Assembly: GCA_963732415.1 (NCBI GenBank)
Contig: CAVSZK010000007.1
Span: forward strand, 25,347 to 89,346
Length of the DNA stretch: 64,000 nt
Direction of reading: 5' to 3'
DNA from: RPQJ01 sp963732415
GTDB lineage: Bacteria > Pseudomonadota > Gammaproteobacteria > Steroidobacterales > Steroidobacteraceae
Shown here: piece after piece, positions 1 to 8,543 of the stretch
How positions within the stretch are numbered: the stretch's first letter is position 1
How the letters are laid out: each line of letters begins with the position of its first letter
The notes under the pieces: generated by a model
The model's database searches: none
Seen by the model: only the letters and a program-made list of their open reading frames with translations
What the model was told of the DNA's origin: nothing
Translations under genes and position numbers: made by a program

Positions 1-331
1 ACGCGTGTGTCATCGAGCCCAGCCACTCGCGGCCCATGTGCGGCAGCAGGTGATGCGCCATCTGCTTCTGGTAGAGGATTCGTACTCCCTCGGGCAGCCG
101 CGCCGACAGCGCGTCGACCACGCGTCGCCAGTCGCGCTCGTGAGTCGCGATGATCTCCTCGCGCCCGGGATGATCTAGGCCGGTGTGGTCGAGATAGTGG
201 GCGTAGAACGGCTCGTCCACCACAAGCGTGTCCTCGCGATTGCCCCACGATCGCATGAACGCGGTCGAGAGGTTGCGCGGCCCCGACCACATCGCCAGGC
301 GCAGCACGTCACGCTTGGTTCGCTGCATCAT
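1..331 (-). CDS. Sulfotransferase-family protein, N-terminal part (cut by window edge)
   Basis: Reading the minus strand from an ATG-ATG pair at 331/328 gives 110 codons that run off the left edge. The N-terminus contains the segment LAMWSGPRNLSTAFMRSW followed by VVDEPFYAHYL. SGPRNLSTA resembles the 5'-phosphosulfate loop of PAPS-dependent sulfotransferases, and this opening is typical of bacterial proteins annotated as sulfotransferase family. A GGGCGG stretch lies about 10 nt upstream of the start. It is 24 nt downstream of the methyltransferase gene on the same strand, so the two are probably co-transcribed. The C-terminal half is missing, so the acceptor cannot be guessed. Confidence 0.75.
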   Translation of the reverse strand, partial: MMQRTKRDVLRLAMWSGPRNLSTAFMRSWGNREDTLVVDEPFYAHYLDHTGLDHPGREEIIATHERDWRRVVDALSARLPEGVRILYQKQMAHHLLPHMGREWLGSMTHA

Positions 332-355
332 CGTTACGACCCGCCCGATCGTGGA

Positions 356-1141
356 CTACTTTGCGGGCTTCCTGAAACGGAAAAGAAAACGGTCGGTCTT
401 GCCGTGGACCGACTCGTCGAAGACCAGCTTCGTGTGGTCGTCCTCCGGGTTGGCGAGAACTTCGTCATGCCCATCGAACACGAACCCGGCCTTCCTGAAA
501 TCGCGTTTCACGACGGACGGATCGATGCGGTGCAGGTCCGCGACCACCTGGCTCGGGTCGCCGCCGGGGTTCGCGACGTGGTCCTCGACCACGACCACCG
601 CGCCGGGCTTCAGCGCCGCGTAGAGCTTTGCGAGCAACAGCATCGGGTCCGTCGCGGGCCATGAGCCGTCATCCGGCTTCCAGTACAGGTCGTGGTAGGA
701 CATCACGAACAGCGCGAGATCGAGAGTCGCTGGAATGAGGTCGAGTTCCTCGATCGTACTCGTCAGCTGCCTCACGTTCGGCAGGCGGTCGCCCGTGTAC
801 CGCTCCACGATGGCCTTGGCCGCAAAGCTGGCATAGGGCGGATTGTTGTAGGCGATCACCTGTCCTGTGGCGCCGACCGTGCGCGCCAGCAGCTCGGTGT
901 AGTAGCCGCCCGCCGAGAAGACGTCGATCACATGCATCCCGGGTGCGACGCCGGTGAAATCGAGCACCTGCTGCGGCTTGCGTCGGGCATCCTGCTCCAG
1001 GTCGGACTTCGGCCGGTCGGGACTCGCGATTGCGGCCGCGATCGCGGCCCGCGACGCCTCGCTCGCTCCCGTATCGGCGCCTGCGGCAGGCAGCGCCAGG
1101 GTCAAGGTCAGCGACAGTGCCAACGCAGCGGTGATTCTCAT
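356..1141 (-). CDS. Secreted SAM-dependent methyltransferase-like protein
   Basis: 261 residues from the ATG at 1141, preceded by GGGGGAAT. The reading frame is open further upstream, but this start gives a clean signal peptide (residues 1-21, ending LPAAGA). After it come HVIDVFSAGGYYTELLA (a divergent motif I of class I methyltransferases), LALFVMSYHD and VVVEDH. This matches the family of predicted periplasmic methyltransferases (COG4798-like), whose methyl acceptor is unknown. The gene lies 94 bp downstream of the TauE-like permease on the same strand. Confidence 0.82.
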   Translation of the reverse strand: MRITAALALSLTLTLALPAAGADTGASEASRAAIAAAIASPDRPKSDLEQDARRKPQQVLDFTGVAPGMHVIDVFSAGGYYTELLARTVGATGQVIAYNNPPYASFAAKAIVERYTGDRLPNVRQLTSTIEELDLIPATLDLALFVMSYHDLYWKPDDGSWPATDPMLLLAKLYAALKPGAVVVVEDHVANPGGDPSQVVADLHRIDPSVVKRDFRKAGFVFDGHDEVLANPEDDHTKLVFDESVHGKTDRFLFRFRKPAK

Positions 1142-1235
1142 CGGATTCCCCCTATTCGAGCCGACGGACCACTGGAAACCCCGCGGGCCGGGCGCAGCAA
1201 GAATGGCGTCCGCCGCGCTGCAGCGCAAGGCCGGC

Positions 1236-2060
1236 TCAGGCGAAGGCCCGGTACAGCATCCGGGCAGACACCACGGCCAGGAACAGGCCAAACGCGGCCG
1301 ACAGCCAGCGCCGGTCGAGCGAGTGGGCAAGCCGCGCGCCGAGCGGCGCGACGGACCAGGATACGGGCGCAATGATCACGAGGCCGAGCAGGCTCACGTA
1401 GCCGATGGTGAACGGCAATCCGGCCGCGTCGGCGGCAGGTGCCAGCAGGTAACCCACCGTAGCCGGTACGCTGATCCAGAGTCCCACCAGGGCCGAGGTA
1501 CCGACGGCCTTGTGCACCGGCACACCACAGAGCGTCATGGTCGGCACGCTCAAGGTGCCGCCACCAATCCCCATCATCGCCGAGACCGCTCCGATCGCCG
1601 CCGGGATCGACGCCCCGCCGAGGCCGCCAGGAACCGAGCGGCGCAGCACGACGTGGTCGAGGGGCAGAAGCATCTTCAGGGCAGCGGCCAGGGCGACGCA
1701 GCCAAATACGGCTGCGAGAACGCGCGCGTCCAGGCGTGCCGCGGCCAGCGAGCCTGCGAGCGAGCCCAGCACGATCGGCACCGCCCAGTGCCTCATCAGC
1801 GCGTAGTCCACCGAACCGCGCTTCGCGTGCGAGCGTGAAGACGAAACTGCGGTGGAAATTATCGTGGCCATCGATGTCGCGACCGCGACGTGCAGTGCCG
1901 CACTCGACGGCACGCCTGAAAACTCGAGTGCCGCGTCGAGCACCGGCACGATCACGATGCCGCCGCCGACGCCGAGCAGCCCCGCGAGCAGTCCGCCGAC
2001 TGCGCCCGAGGCCGCGATTGCGGCGACGATCGGCAGCCAGTGCAGGACCGTGTCGGTCAC
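1236..2060 (-). CDS. TauE/SafE-family sulfite exporter-like permease
   Basis: 274 residues, strongly hydrophobic, with two homologous halves. Each half has the family's glycine-rich signature: GLLGVGGGIVIVPVL near residue 27 and MMGIGGGTLSVPTM near residue 162, followed by a conserved GVPVHKAVGTSA stretch. TauE/SafE (DUF81) proteins are inner-membrane carriers linked to export of sulfite, sulfoacetate or other organic anions; the substrate here is unknown. The start overlaps the stop of the upstream amidohydrolase by 4 nt, so the two are translationally coupled. A sulfotransferase further down the same strand hints at sulfur chemistry, but this is only context. Confidence 0.88.
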   Translation of the reverse strand: MTDTVLHWLPIVAAIAASGAVGGLLAGLLGVGGGIVIVPVLDAALEFSGVPSSAALHVAVATSMATIISTAVSSSRSHAKRGSVDYALMRHWAVPIVLGSLAGSLAAARLDARVLAAVFGCVALAAALKMLLPLDHVVLRRSVPGGLGGASIPAAIGAVSAMMGIGGGTLSVPTMTLCGVPVHKAVGTSALVGLWISVPATVGYLLAPAADAAGLPFTIGYVSLLGLVIIAPVSWSVAPLGARLAHSLDRRWLSAAFGLFLAVVSARMLYRAFA

Positions 2061-3310
2061 CGCACGACCTGGCCGCCCTTCATCACCCAGGTCGGCGCTT
2101 CCAGCACGCGGATGTCCTCGAGGGGATTGCCGCTCACCGCCACCAGGTCGGCGTAGGCCCCTGGCTTCAACGATCCGATTCTTCCTTCCATGCGCAGCAG
2201 CTGCGCGTTGACGACCGTCGCGGACTGCAGCGCCTGTATCGGTGTCATGCCGGCCTCGACGAAAATCGAGAACTGTCGGGCATTGGCGCCGTGCGGCTGG
2301 ACTCCGCTGTCGGTTCCATAGGCGATGTTGAGTCCCGCCTTGATCGCCTTGCGCAGGCTTTCCAGCTTGAACGCGAGCACCCGCTCTGCCTTTTCGAGCT
2401 GGTATGGCTGGTACCCACCGGAGGCGCCGTGCTCAAGCATGTACTGGTTCGAGATGGGATTCGGCACCAGGTAAGTGCCGTTCTCCCGCGCCAGCCTGAT
2501 CGCCTCGTCGTCCAGCATCGACGCATGCTCGATCGACCTGACACCGGCGCGTATCGCCCGCTTGATGCCTTCGGTGCCGTGCGCGTGCACGGCGACGTCG
2601 CGTTTCTTGTCGCGGGCCGCCGCAACGGCAGCGCGCATCTCGTCCTCGGTGTAGTCCGCCATCGTCGGATCCGTACCCGCGGACATGGTCCCGCCGGTGG
2701 CGAGCAGCTTGATCCAGTCGGCACCGTACTTGACGTTCTCGCGCACCTTGTGGCGGATCTCCTCGGCACCGTCGGCAACTGCGGAATAGCGCTCCACCTT
2801 GATGTCGTCGGGCAGGTCGTTGCGATCGCCGTGGCCGCCGGTCGAAGACAGCGACCTGACCGCCACCAGCATCCTCGGTCCCTGGACACGGCCCGCGGCG
2901 ATCGAGTCGCGCAACGCGACGTCGGCAAAGTCGCGACTGCCGAGGTCGCGAACGGTCGTGAATCCGGCAAGCAGCGTCTTGCGTGCATTCACCACACCTT
3001 CGATTGCGGCCCGCGGCCCGGTCTCGGTGAGGTCCTGGAACGGCGTCAACCCCTCGCCGCCCACCAGGTGCGTGTGAGCGTCTATGAGCCCCGGCAGCAG
3101 GGTCACATCACCGAGGTCGTGCGTGACGGTCTCGCCCGGCGCGCGCGCGCTGACGGCAACGATCAATCCATCATCGATGCGCACGACCTGGTCGCGAAGC
3201 GTGCGGCCCGTCTCGACCTCCAGTACGCGGGCGGCCGCGACCGTAATGACCTCGGCGCGAGCACCTGCGACCGCCAGGAACGCCATGGCCAGGGAGAGAA
3301 CGCAACGCAT
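2057..3310 (-). CDS. Secreted metal-dependent amidohydrolase (imidazolonepropionase/prolidase-like)
   Basis: 417 residues. I chose the ATG at 3310 because it gives a signal peptide (LSLAMAFLAVAGARA). Metal and catalytic motifs of the amidohydrolase superfamily are in order: GLIDAHTHL (HxH), WIKLLATGG (candidate carbamylated lysine), VAVHAHG, SIEHASML and AYGTDSG (Asp). This pattern fits secreted Xaa-Pro/Xaa-Arg dipeptidase-like amidohydrolases that hydrolyse dipeptides or N-acyl compounds. Substrate not assignable. First gene of a minus-strand unit (amidohydrolase, TauE, methyltransferase, sulfotransferase). Confidence 0.87.
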   Translation of the reverse strand: MRCVLSLAMAFLAVAGARAEVITVAAARVLEVETGRTLRDQVVRIDDGLIVAVSARAPGETVTHDLGDVTLLPGLIDAHTHLVGGEGLTPFQDLTETGPRAAIEGVVNARKTLLAGFTTVRDLGSRDFADVALRDSIAAGRVQGPRMLVAVRSLSSTGGHGDRNDLPDDIKVERYSAVADGAEEIRHKVRENVKYGADWIKLLATGGTMSAGTDPTMADYTEDEMRAAVAAARDKKRDVAVHAHGTEGIKRAIRAGVRSIEHASMLDDEAIRLARENGTYLVPNPISNQYMLEHGASGGYQPYQLEKAERVLAFKLESLRKAIKAGLNIAYGTDSGVQPHGANARQFSIFVEAGMTPIQALQSATVVNAQLLRMEGRIGSLKPGAYADLVAVSGNPLEDIRVLEAPTWVMKGGQVVR

Positions 3311-3440
3311 GTGAAATGTCCATCGTGGGAAACCGCGGCAGTCTACTGTCATGGGAGCTGGCGTGCCTACCTGTGCGCGCACCGGCGTATAGTTTCATGG
3401 CACTTCAGACCTGATTCAGCAAGAGATTCCGGGGGCGGTC

Positions 3441-5196
3441 ATGACGGAAACCAGCGGCGGCGAAGTACTTGCACGCATGCTCCAGGCCGAGGGCGTGGAG
3501 AAGGTCTTCGGCATCATCGACGGCACCTATTTCGGTTTCTATTCGAGCCTGCACCGGCTCGGCATCGAGATCGTGACTCCGCGGCACGAGACCAGCGCTG
3601 CGCACATGGCGGGCGCCTACGCGCGGCTCACCGGGCGGCTCGGCGTCTGCATGGCAAGCAACGGACCCGGGGTCGCCAACCTGCTGCCTGGCCTCGCCGT
3701 AGAGAACGCGGAGGGCAACCGGGTGCTCGCGATCACCAGCTGTCGCCGGCCGCAGATCGTCTACCCGGATCGCGGCGGCGCGTACCAGGCCTTCGACCAG
3801 GTTGGCGCGATCAAGCACCTCTCGAAGTGGAGCCATTCTGTCGTGTCGTTCGACCGGGTGGCCGAGCTCGGGCGCGCGGCGCTACGGTACTGCTTCGATG
3901 GACGCCCCGGCGTCGTGCACCTCGACGTTCCCGAGACCATCATGAACGGCAAGGTGAAGGCCGAGGTACCGACCTGGCAGCCACACCAGTACCGGCGCAC
4001 CGAGCCGGTCGAACCGTCCCCGGGCCAGGTCGAGCGCGCGGCCGACCTGCTGGCGGCGGCGGAACTGCCGATGATCCACGCCGGCAGCGGAGTAATTCAC
4101 GCCGGCGCCTTCGACGAACTGACGAAGGGTCGCCGAGATCCTGCATGCACCGGTGACCACCAGCTGGGCGGCGCGCGGCGTACTGCCCGAGACCTGCGAC
4201 GTCGCGATCCCGATGCCCTACGTTAAGCTGAACCACGAGGTTCGCAACGACTCCGACCTGGTGCTGGTGGTTGGGTCCCGCCTGGGCGAGACCGACTGGT
4301 GGGGCAAGGCCCCGTACTGGCGACACCCTTCCGAGCAGAAGATGATCCAGGTCGACGTCGACGGCCACGTGCTCGGCGCGAACAAGCCTGCGGAAATTGC
4401 GGTGCTGGCGGATGCGAAGCTGTTCCTCGCCGCGCTGGCCGACGAGCTCGCCTCACGAACCGGACGCATGAACCTCGACGCGCGGCGCCGCAAGGTCGCG
4501 AAGTACCGTGCGACCGTCGCAGACGAGCGCGCCAAGCTCGACAAGAAGCTCTCGGACATGCTGGCACCGATGAATTCCGCGCACGTTGCGCACGCCTGCC
4601 AGCTGGCCTTCCCCGAGGGGTCGGTGCTGGTCGCCGACGGCGGCAACACCGCGGTGTGGGCGATGATGTATCACGAGATGCATGTGCCGAACACGATCCT
4701 CTCGACCTTCAAGTTCGGCATGCTGGGCGCCGGCGTCGCGCAGGCGAATGGTGCTGCGGTGGCGCGACCCGACAAGCCCGTGTGCTGCATCATCGGTGAC
4801 GGCGCGATGGGCTTCCACCCGCAGGAAGTCGAGACCGCGGTACGCAATGGACTGCGCGTGATCTACGTCGTGCTCTGCGACAAGCAGTGGGGCATGGTGA
4901 AGATGACCCAGCAACTCGCGCTGAAGCCGCTGAAGACGCTGGTGATGAAGTCCCTCGGGCCCGACGAGACGATCAAGGCCGACCTGGGCGAAATCCAGTT
5001 CGACATGCTCGGCCGGTCCATGGGCGCGCACGGCGAACGCGTGGCCGATCCGAGCGAACTCGGACCGGCGCTCGAGCGGGCGCTCGCCAGCGGCGGTCCG
5101 GCGGTGATCCACGTCGACGTGGACCCCGTGAAGCACATGTGGGTACCTGGACTGATCCATTTCAAGGACATGCACCAGGAACCGAAGGGTCGATGA
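3441..5196 (+). pseudogene. Thiamine-pyrophosphate enzyme, acetolactate synthase-like, with single-base frameshift
   Basis: Two overlapping reading frames together encode one ~585-residue ThDP enzyme. Frame 1 starts at 3441 (MTETSGGEVLARMLQAEGVE) and carries the catalytic-glutamate region PRHETSAAHMAGAYARL. It loses homology after the AAG codon at 4125, where an extra G in the GGG at 4127-4129 shifts the frame. The shifted frame resumes with VAEILHAPVTTSWAARGVLP and contains the central domain and the ThDP/Mg region IGDGAMGFHPQE...CDKQWGM. Read as is, translation stops at 4226 after 261 residues. Either the gene is broken or one base is an assembly error. First gene of a five-gene coupled operon; substrate probably a 2-keto acid. 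Confidence 0.85.
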
Positions 5197-6107
5197 ACGC
5201 GATCGACGCGGTTCATCTTCATTTCACGCCGGGGTCACTGATCGCGCTGGATGTGATCCTGGCCTTCGTGCTGTTCGGCGTGGCGCTCGATATGAAGGTC
5301 GGCGACTTCAAGGGCATCGTCTCGGCGCCCAGGGGCACGCTGATCGGGCTCGCTGCGCACTCGGTGGTGTTGCCTGCAGTGGCGTTCCTGCTGACGATGC
5401 TGCTGCGGCCTGCACCGAGCATCGCGCTCGGCATGATCCTGGTGGCGTCCTGCCCGAGCGGCAACATCTCCAACTTCCTCGTAAATTACGCGCACGGCAA
5501 CCCAGCGCTCTCGGTCACGATCGCCGCGTTCTCGATGCTCGGCTCAGTGCTGTTCACACCGTTCAACCTGGCGTTCTGGGGCGGGCTGAATCCCGACACA
5601 CGACCGATCCTCGAGGAGGTGGCCCTGAGTCCCTGGCAGGTGCTCGGCACGATCGTCGTGCTGCTCGCGATCCCGACCGTGCTGGGCATGGGCGTCGCGC
5701 ACCGGTTCCCGCTGTTTGCGGCGCGTGCTCGCCGGGCATTCAGGGTCTTGTCGCTGTTGTTCTTTGCCGCATTCGTGCTCGGGGCGCTGCTTGCAAACTC
5801 CGAGTTCTTCGTGGAGTACGTGCCGCGGGTCGCGCTGTTCGTGTTTCTCCTGAACGCGCTTGCGCTCGCGGTCGGCTACTACACGGCGAAGCTCGCGCGT
5901 CTTCCGGAGGCCGACCGCCGCGCCGTCTCCTTCGAGGTGGGTATCCAGAATGCGGGCTTCGGACTCGCGCTGGTATTCAACTTTTTTGACGGCCTGGGCG
6001 GGATGGCGATCGTCGCGGCCTGGTGGGGCGTCTGGCACCTGATCGCCGGGACGACGCTGGCATCGTGGTGGCGCAGGCGGCCTCCGGCGGGCAGGTGGGC
6101 GCAGTGA
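5193..6107 (+). CDS. Bile acid:sodium symporter-family (SBF/ArsB-like) transporter
   Basis: 304 residues with about nine to ten hydrophobic segments. The start ATG overlaps the TGA of the thiamine enzyme (ATGA). Family signatures are visible: FVLFGVALDMKVGDF near residue 27, the conserved ALGMILVASCPSGNISNFLV, and a C-terminal EVGIQNAGFGLAL repeat-like element (Na+-site region of SBF proteins). These carriers import organic anions such as bile acids, pantoate or other carboxylates with Na+. Cotranscription with two oxidoreductases and a lipid-binding-like protein suggests uptake of a hydroxylated or carboxylated substrate. Confidence 0.87.
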   Translation: MNAIDAVHLHFTPGSLIALDVILAFVLFGVALDMKVGDFKGIVSAPRGTLIGLAAHSVVLPAVAFLLTMLLRPAPSIALGMILVASCPSGNISNFLVNYAHGNPALSVTIAAFSMLGSVLFTPFNLAFWGGLNPDTRPILEEVALSPWQVLGTIVVLLAIPTVLGMGVAHRFPLFAARARRAFRVLSLLFFAAFVLGALLANSEFFVEYVPRVALFVFLLNALALAVGYYTAKLARLPEADRRAVSFEVGIQNAGFGLALVFNFFDGLGGMAIVAAWWGVWHLIAGTTLASWWRRRPPAGRWAQ

Positions 6108-7132
6108 CCGCGCACCGCGTGCTGGTCACCGGCGCCGCCGGCTATCTCGGCAGCACACTGGTCGAGTCGCTCGCGCAGCGACTGCCCGCCGCGGGCCTGC
6201 ACGCTGATCGAATGGACACCGCACGCTCGCCGCGGACCAGCAGCCCCGACATCCAGTGCATCGTCGCAACCGACATCCGCGAGACCCCGGAGGCGAGGCG
6301 CCTGCCCGGCGTCGAGTATCTCGCGATGGACGTGCGCGACCAGGTGCTGGCCAGTACGCTGCGGCGGCATGCGATCGATACCGTCGTTCACCTGGCCGCC
6401 ATCGTGACGCCCGGCCCGAAGTCGAACCGCGAACTCGAGTACTCGGTGGATGTGCTCGGCACGCGCAATGTGCTGGAAGCGTGTGTCTCCGCAGGCGTCA
6501 GCAGGATCATCGTCACTTCGAGCGGCGCCGCCTACGGCTATCACGCCGACAACCCCGAGTGGCTCACCGAAGACGACCCGGTCCGCGGCAACGAGGCGTT
6601 CGCGTACTCGCACCACAAGCGGCTGGTCGAGGAAATGCTGGCCGAGTACCGCGACAGGCACCCGAAACTGAGGCAGGTCGTGTTCAGGGTTGGCACGATC
6701 CTGGGCGAGACCACACGCAACCAGATCACAGCGCTGTTCGAGCGGCCGCGACTGATCGCCATCCGGGGCTCGGCGAGCCCGTTCGTCTTCATCTGGGACA
6801 AGGACGTCGTCGGCGCGATCGAGTACGCGGTTTTTTCGGGCCCCGACGGCATCTACAACGTCGCCGGCGACGGCGCACTCGGAATCCGGGAAATCGCCGC
6901 GCGACTCGGCAAGCCTTGCGTCACGACCCCGCCCGGGTTGCTGCGCGCGGTGCTCGCCGTGCTGCACCCGCTGGGACTGTCGCGCTACGGTCCGGAGCAG
7001 GTGGATTTCCTGCGCTACCGTCCTGTGCTCGACAACCGGCGGTTGAAGGAGGTGTTCGGCTACGTTCCGCAGCTCAGTTCCGCGGAAGTGTTCGAACTCT
7101 TCTGCAAGTCCCACGGCCTGGGTCGGCGCTGA
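6104..7132 (+). CDS. NAD-dependent epimerase/dehydratase (extended SDR)
   Basis: 342 residues from the GTG at 6104, which overlaps the upstream TGA (GTGA) and follows an AGGTGGG ribosome-binding site. An ATG at 6023 in frame is possible but lies inside the symporter gene. The Rossmann motif VTGAAGYLGSTL begins near residue 6, SGAAYGY supplies the active-site serine region, and AYSHHK is the YxxxK catalytic pair. These place it among extended SDRs of the sugar-epimerase/3-beta-hydroxysteroid dehydrogenase type. The operon (SBF transporter, second SDR) fits an alicyclic or steroid-like substrate better than nucleotide sugars, but that is inference. Confidence 0.85.
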   Translation: MTAHRVLVTGAAGYLGSTLVESLAQRLPAAGLHADRMDTARSPRTSSPDIQCIVATDIRETPEARRLPGVEYLAMDVRDQVLASTLRRHAIDTVVHLAAIVTPGPKSNRELEYSVDVLGTRNVLEACVSAGVSRIIVTSSGAAYGYHADNPEWLTEDDPVRGNEAFAYSHHKRLVEEMLAEYRDRHPKLRQVVFRVGTILGETTRNQITALFERPRLIAIRGSASPFVFIWDKDVVGAIEYAVFSGPDGIYNVAGDGALGIREIAARLGKPCVTTPPGLLRAVLAVLHPLGLSRYGPEQVDFLRYRPVLDNRRLKEVFGYVPQLSSAEVFELFCKSHGLGRR

Positions 7133-7134
7133 TC

Positions 7135-7992
7135 ATGGCGAGACGATCCTTCAGGGGCGCGGTGGTTATGATCACCGGGGCGGGCGGCGGCCTCGGCCGC
7201 GCGCTGGCGCTCCGATTCGCGGCAAGTGGCGCGCGCATCGTGGCACTCGATCGCGACCCCACCGGCCTCGACGAGACTCGTGCCGAGCTGGAGTCAGGCG
7301 GGGTTGAGTGCCTTGCCCTGGCCTGCGACGTGACCGATGCCGACGCATGCGCACACTCGGTGGCCGCGGCGTTAGCCCGGTTCGGGTCGCTGGACGTACT
7401 GGTGGCAAACGCCGGCATGAGTCACCGCAGCGCTTTTGCGGATACCGGGCTCGACGTGATCCGCCGCGTGATGGAGGTCAATTTCTTCGGCGCTGTGAAC
7501 TGCACCGCACCTGCCCTGCCTCACCTGATAGCGAGCCGCGGGCTGGTGATCGCGATCTCGAGCGTCGCCGGCTTCACGCCGCTGGTCGCGCGCACCGGGT
7601 ACTCGGCCAGCAAGCACGCGCTTCACGGATTCTTCGACAGCCTGCGCGCAGAGGTGGAACCGCTCGGCGTCGGGGTGACGCTGGTCTGCCCGTCGTTCGT
7701 CGCGACGCACATCGGCCGCAACGCGATCGGCGGTGATGGGCTGCCGGTGAGGCACGCGCAGGTGACCGTCGGACGACCGCTCTCGGCGGAGCGAGCGGCC
7801 GCCCTGATCGTCACGGCGGCCGAACGGGCAAGGCGCCTGGTGCTGCTGGGTGGCACGGCGCGTATTGCCTGGTGCCTTGGCCGGGTGGCGCCGGGGCTGT
7901 ACGCTCAAATCATGGCGCGGCGGATGCGTGGCGAACTAGAATCCGCCCAGGCGTCCGCGTCCGCGGGATCCGCCGGGGAGCCGAGAAAATGA
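7135..7992 (+). CDS. Classical short-chain dehydrogenase/reductase
   Basis: 285 residues, starting 2 nt after the epimerase stop. It has the TGAGGGLGRA cofactor loop near residue 14, NAG (LVANAGMSH), the catalytic serine in ISSVAGF and the YSASK active site (Tyr and Lys four apart). The Asp in VALDRD after beta-strand 2 suggests preference for NAD(H). The C-terminal ~60 residues extend beyond the core and include a hydrophobic stretch (RIAWCLGRVAPGLYAQIMA), as in SDRs that act on lipidic substrates. Its stop overlaps the next gene's start (ATGA). Confidence 0.88.
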   Translation: MARRSFRGAVVMITGAGGGLGRALALRFAASGARIVALDRDPTGLDETRAELESGGVECLALACDVTDADACAHSVAAALARFGSLDVLVANAGMSHRSAFADTGLDVIRRVMEVNFFGAVNCTAPALPHLIASRGLVIAISSVAGFTPLVARTGYSASKHALHGFFDSLRAEVEPLGVGVTLVCPSFVATHIGRNAIGGDGLPVRHAQVTVGRPLSAERAAALIVTAAERARRLVLLGGTARIAWCLGRVAPGLYAQIMARRMRGELESAQASASAGSAGEPRK

Positions 7993-8465
7993 AAGTCCAC
8001 GTGAAGCATGCCCTCAAGGCCGACGTCGCCTCCGTCTTCAAGCTCTGCACCGAGCAGAAGAGCCAGGAAGCCATTTATGCGGGTCTCGGCGGCAGCAATG
8101 TGAAGATCAAGCGCGAGGGCCGGGCGCCCAACGTAAAACTGAAGATCTCGCGCAGCGAACCGGCGAATCCGCCGGCCGCCATCCGCCGGATCGTGCCGAG
8201 CGTGAACGACGTAAGCCACACGGAGAACTGGTCCGCCGACGGGGACGGTCACCTGGCGGACATCGTCGTCGACATCAAGGGCGTGCCGGTGAAGATCGTC
8301 GGCACGAAGTCGGTGCAACCCGAGAAGGGTGGCTGCAGCGTCGAATGGAATTTCGACGTTACCTGCGGGATCCCGTTGCTGGGTGGGCTGATCGCGTCGT
8401 TTGCCGGCGACGAGACCCAGCAGAAGCTCGAGCGCGAGTTCAAGCTCCTCAAGTCCATGCTCTGA
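7989..8465 (+). CDS. DUF2505 family protein (START-like fold, lipid-binding candidate)
   Basis: 158 residues from the ATG at 7989, overlapping the SDR stop by 4 nt. The opening MKVHVKHALKADVASVFKL, the central VNDVSHTENWSADGDGHLAD and the end of about 20 charged residues after GGLIASFAGDETQQKLEREF match DUF2505, a small family related to SRPBCC/START domains. No catalytic residues can be identified. It is the last gene of the operon and is followed by a hairpin at 8472-8494. A role in binding the hydrophobic substrate handled by the upstream transporter and dehydrogenases is a reasonable guess only. Confidence 0.8.
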   Translation: MKVHVKHALKADVASVFKLCTEQKSQEAIYAGLGGSNVKIKREGRAPNVKLKISRSEPANPPAAIRRIVPSVNDVSHTENWSADGDGHLADIVVDIKGVPVKIVGTKSVQPEKGGCSVEWNFDVTCGIPLLGGLIASFAGDETQQKLEREFKLLKSML

Positions 8466-8471
8466 TCGCGG

Positions 8472-8494
8472 GCTGCAGCGTGTTGCGCTGCAGC
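8472..8494 (+). terminator. Hairpin after the five-gene operon
   Basis: Perfect 9-bp inverted repeat GCTGCAGCG / CGCTGCAGC with a 5-nt loop (TGTTG), 6 nt after the DUF2505 stop codon. There is no clear U-tract behind it, so termination may be weak or the hairpin may only protect the mRNA end. Confidence 0.5.
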
Positions 8495-8543
8495 TAGCCA
8501 AATACGAAATGGCACGGCCACCCGGCCGGCGTAGGATGGACCC

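Noticed and set aside
954..1838. Long reading frames opposite the methyltransferase and TauE genes
   Set aside because: They encode Arg/Pro/Ala-rich sequences without motifs, are typical of the anti-sense third-position bias in GC-rich DNA, and overlap well-supported genes entirely.
4127..4129. Programmed ribosomal frameshift in the ThDP gene
   Set aside because: There is no slippery heptamer (only GGG) and no downstream pseudoknot that I can see, and the family is not known for frameshifting.
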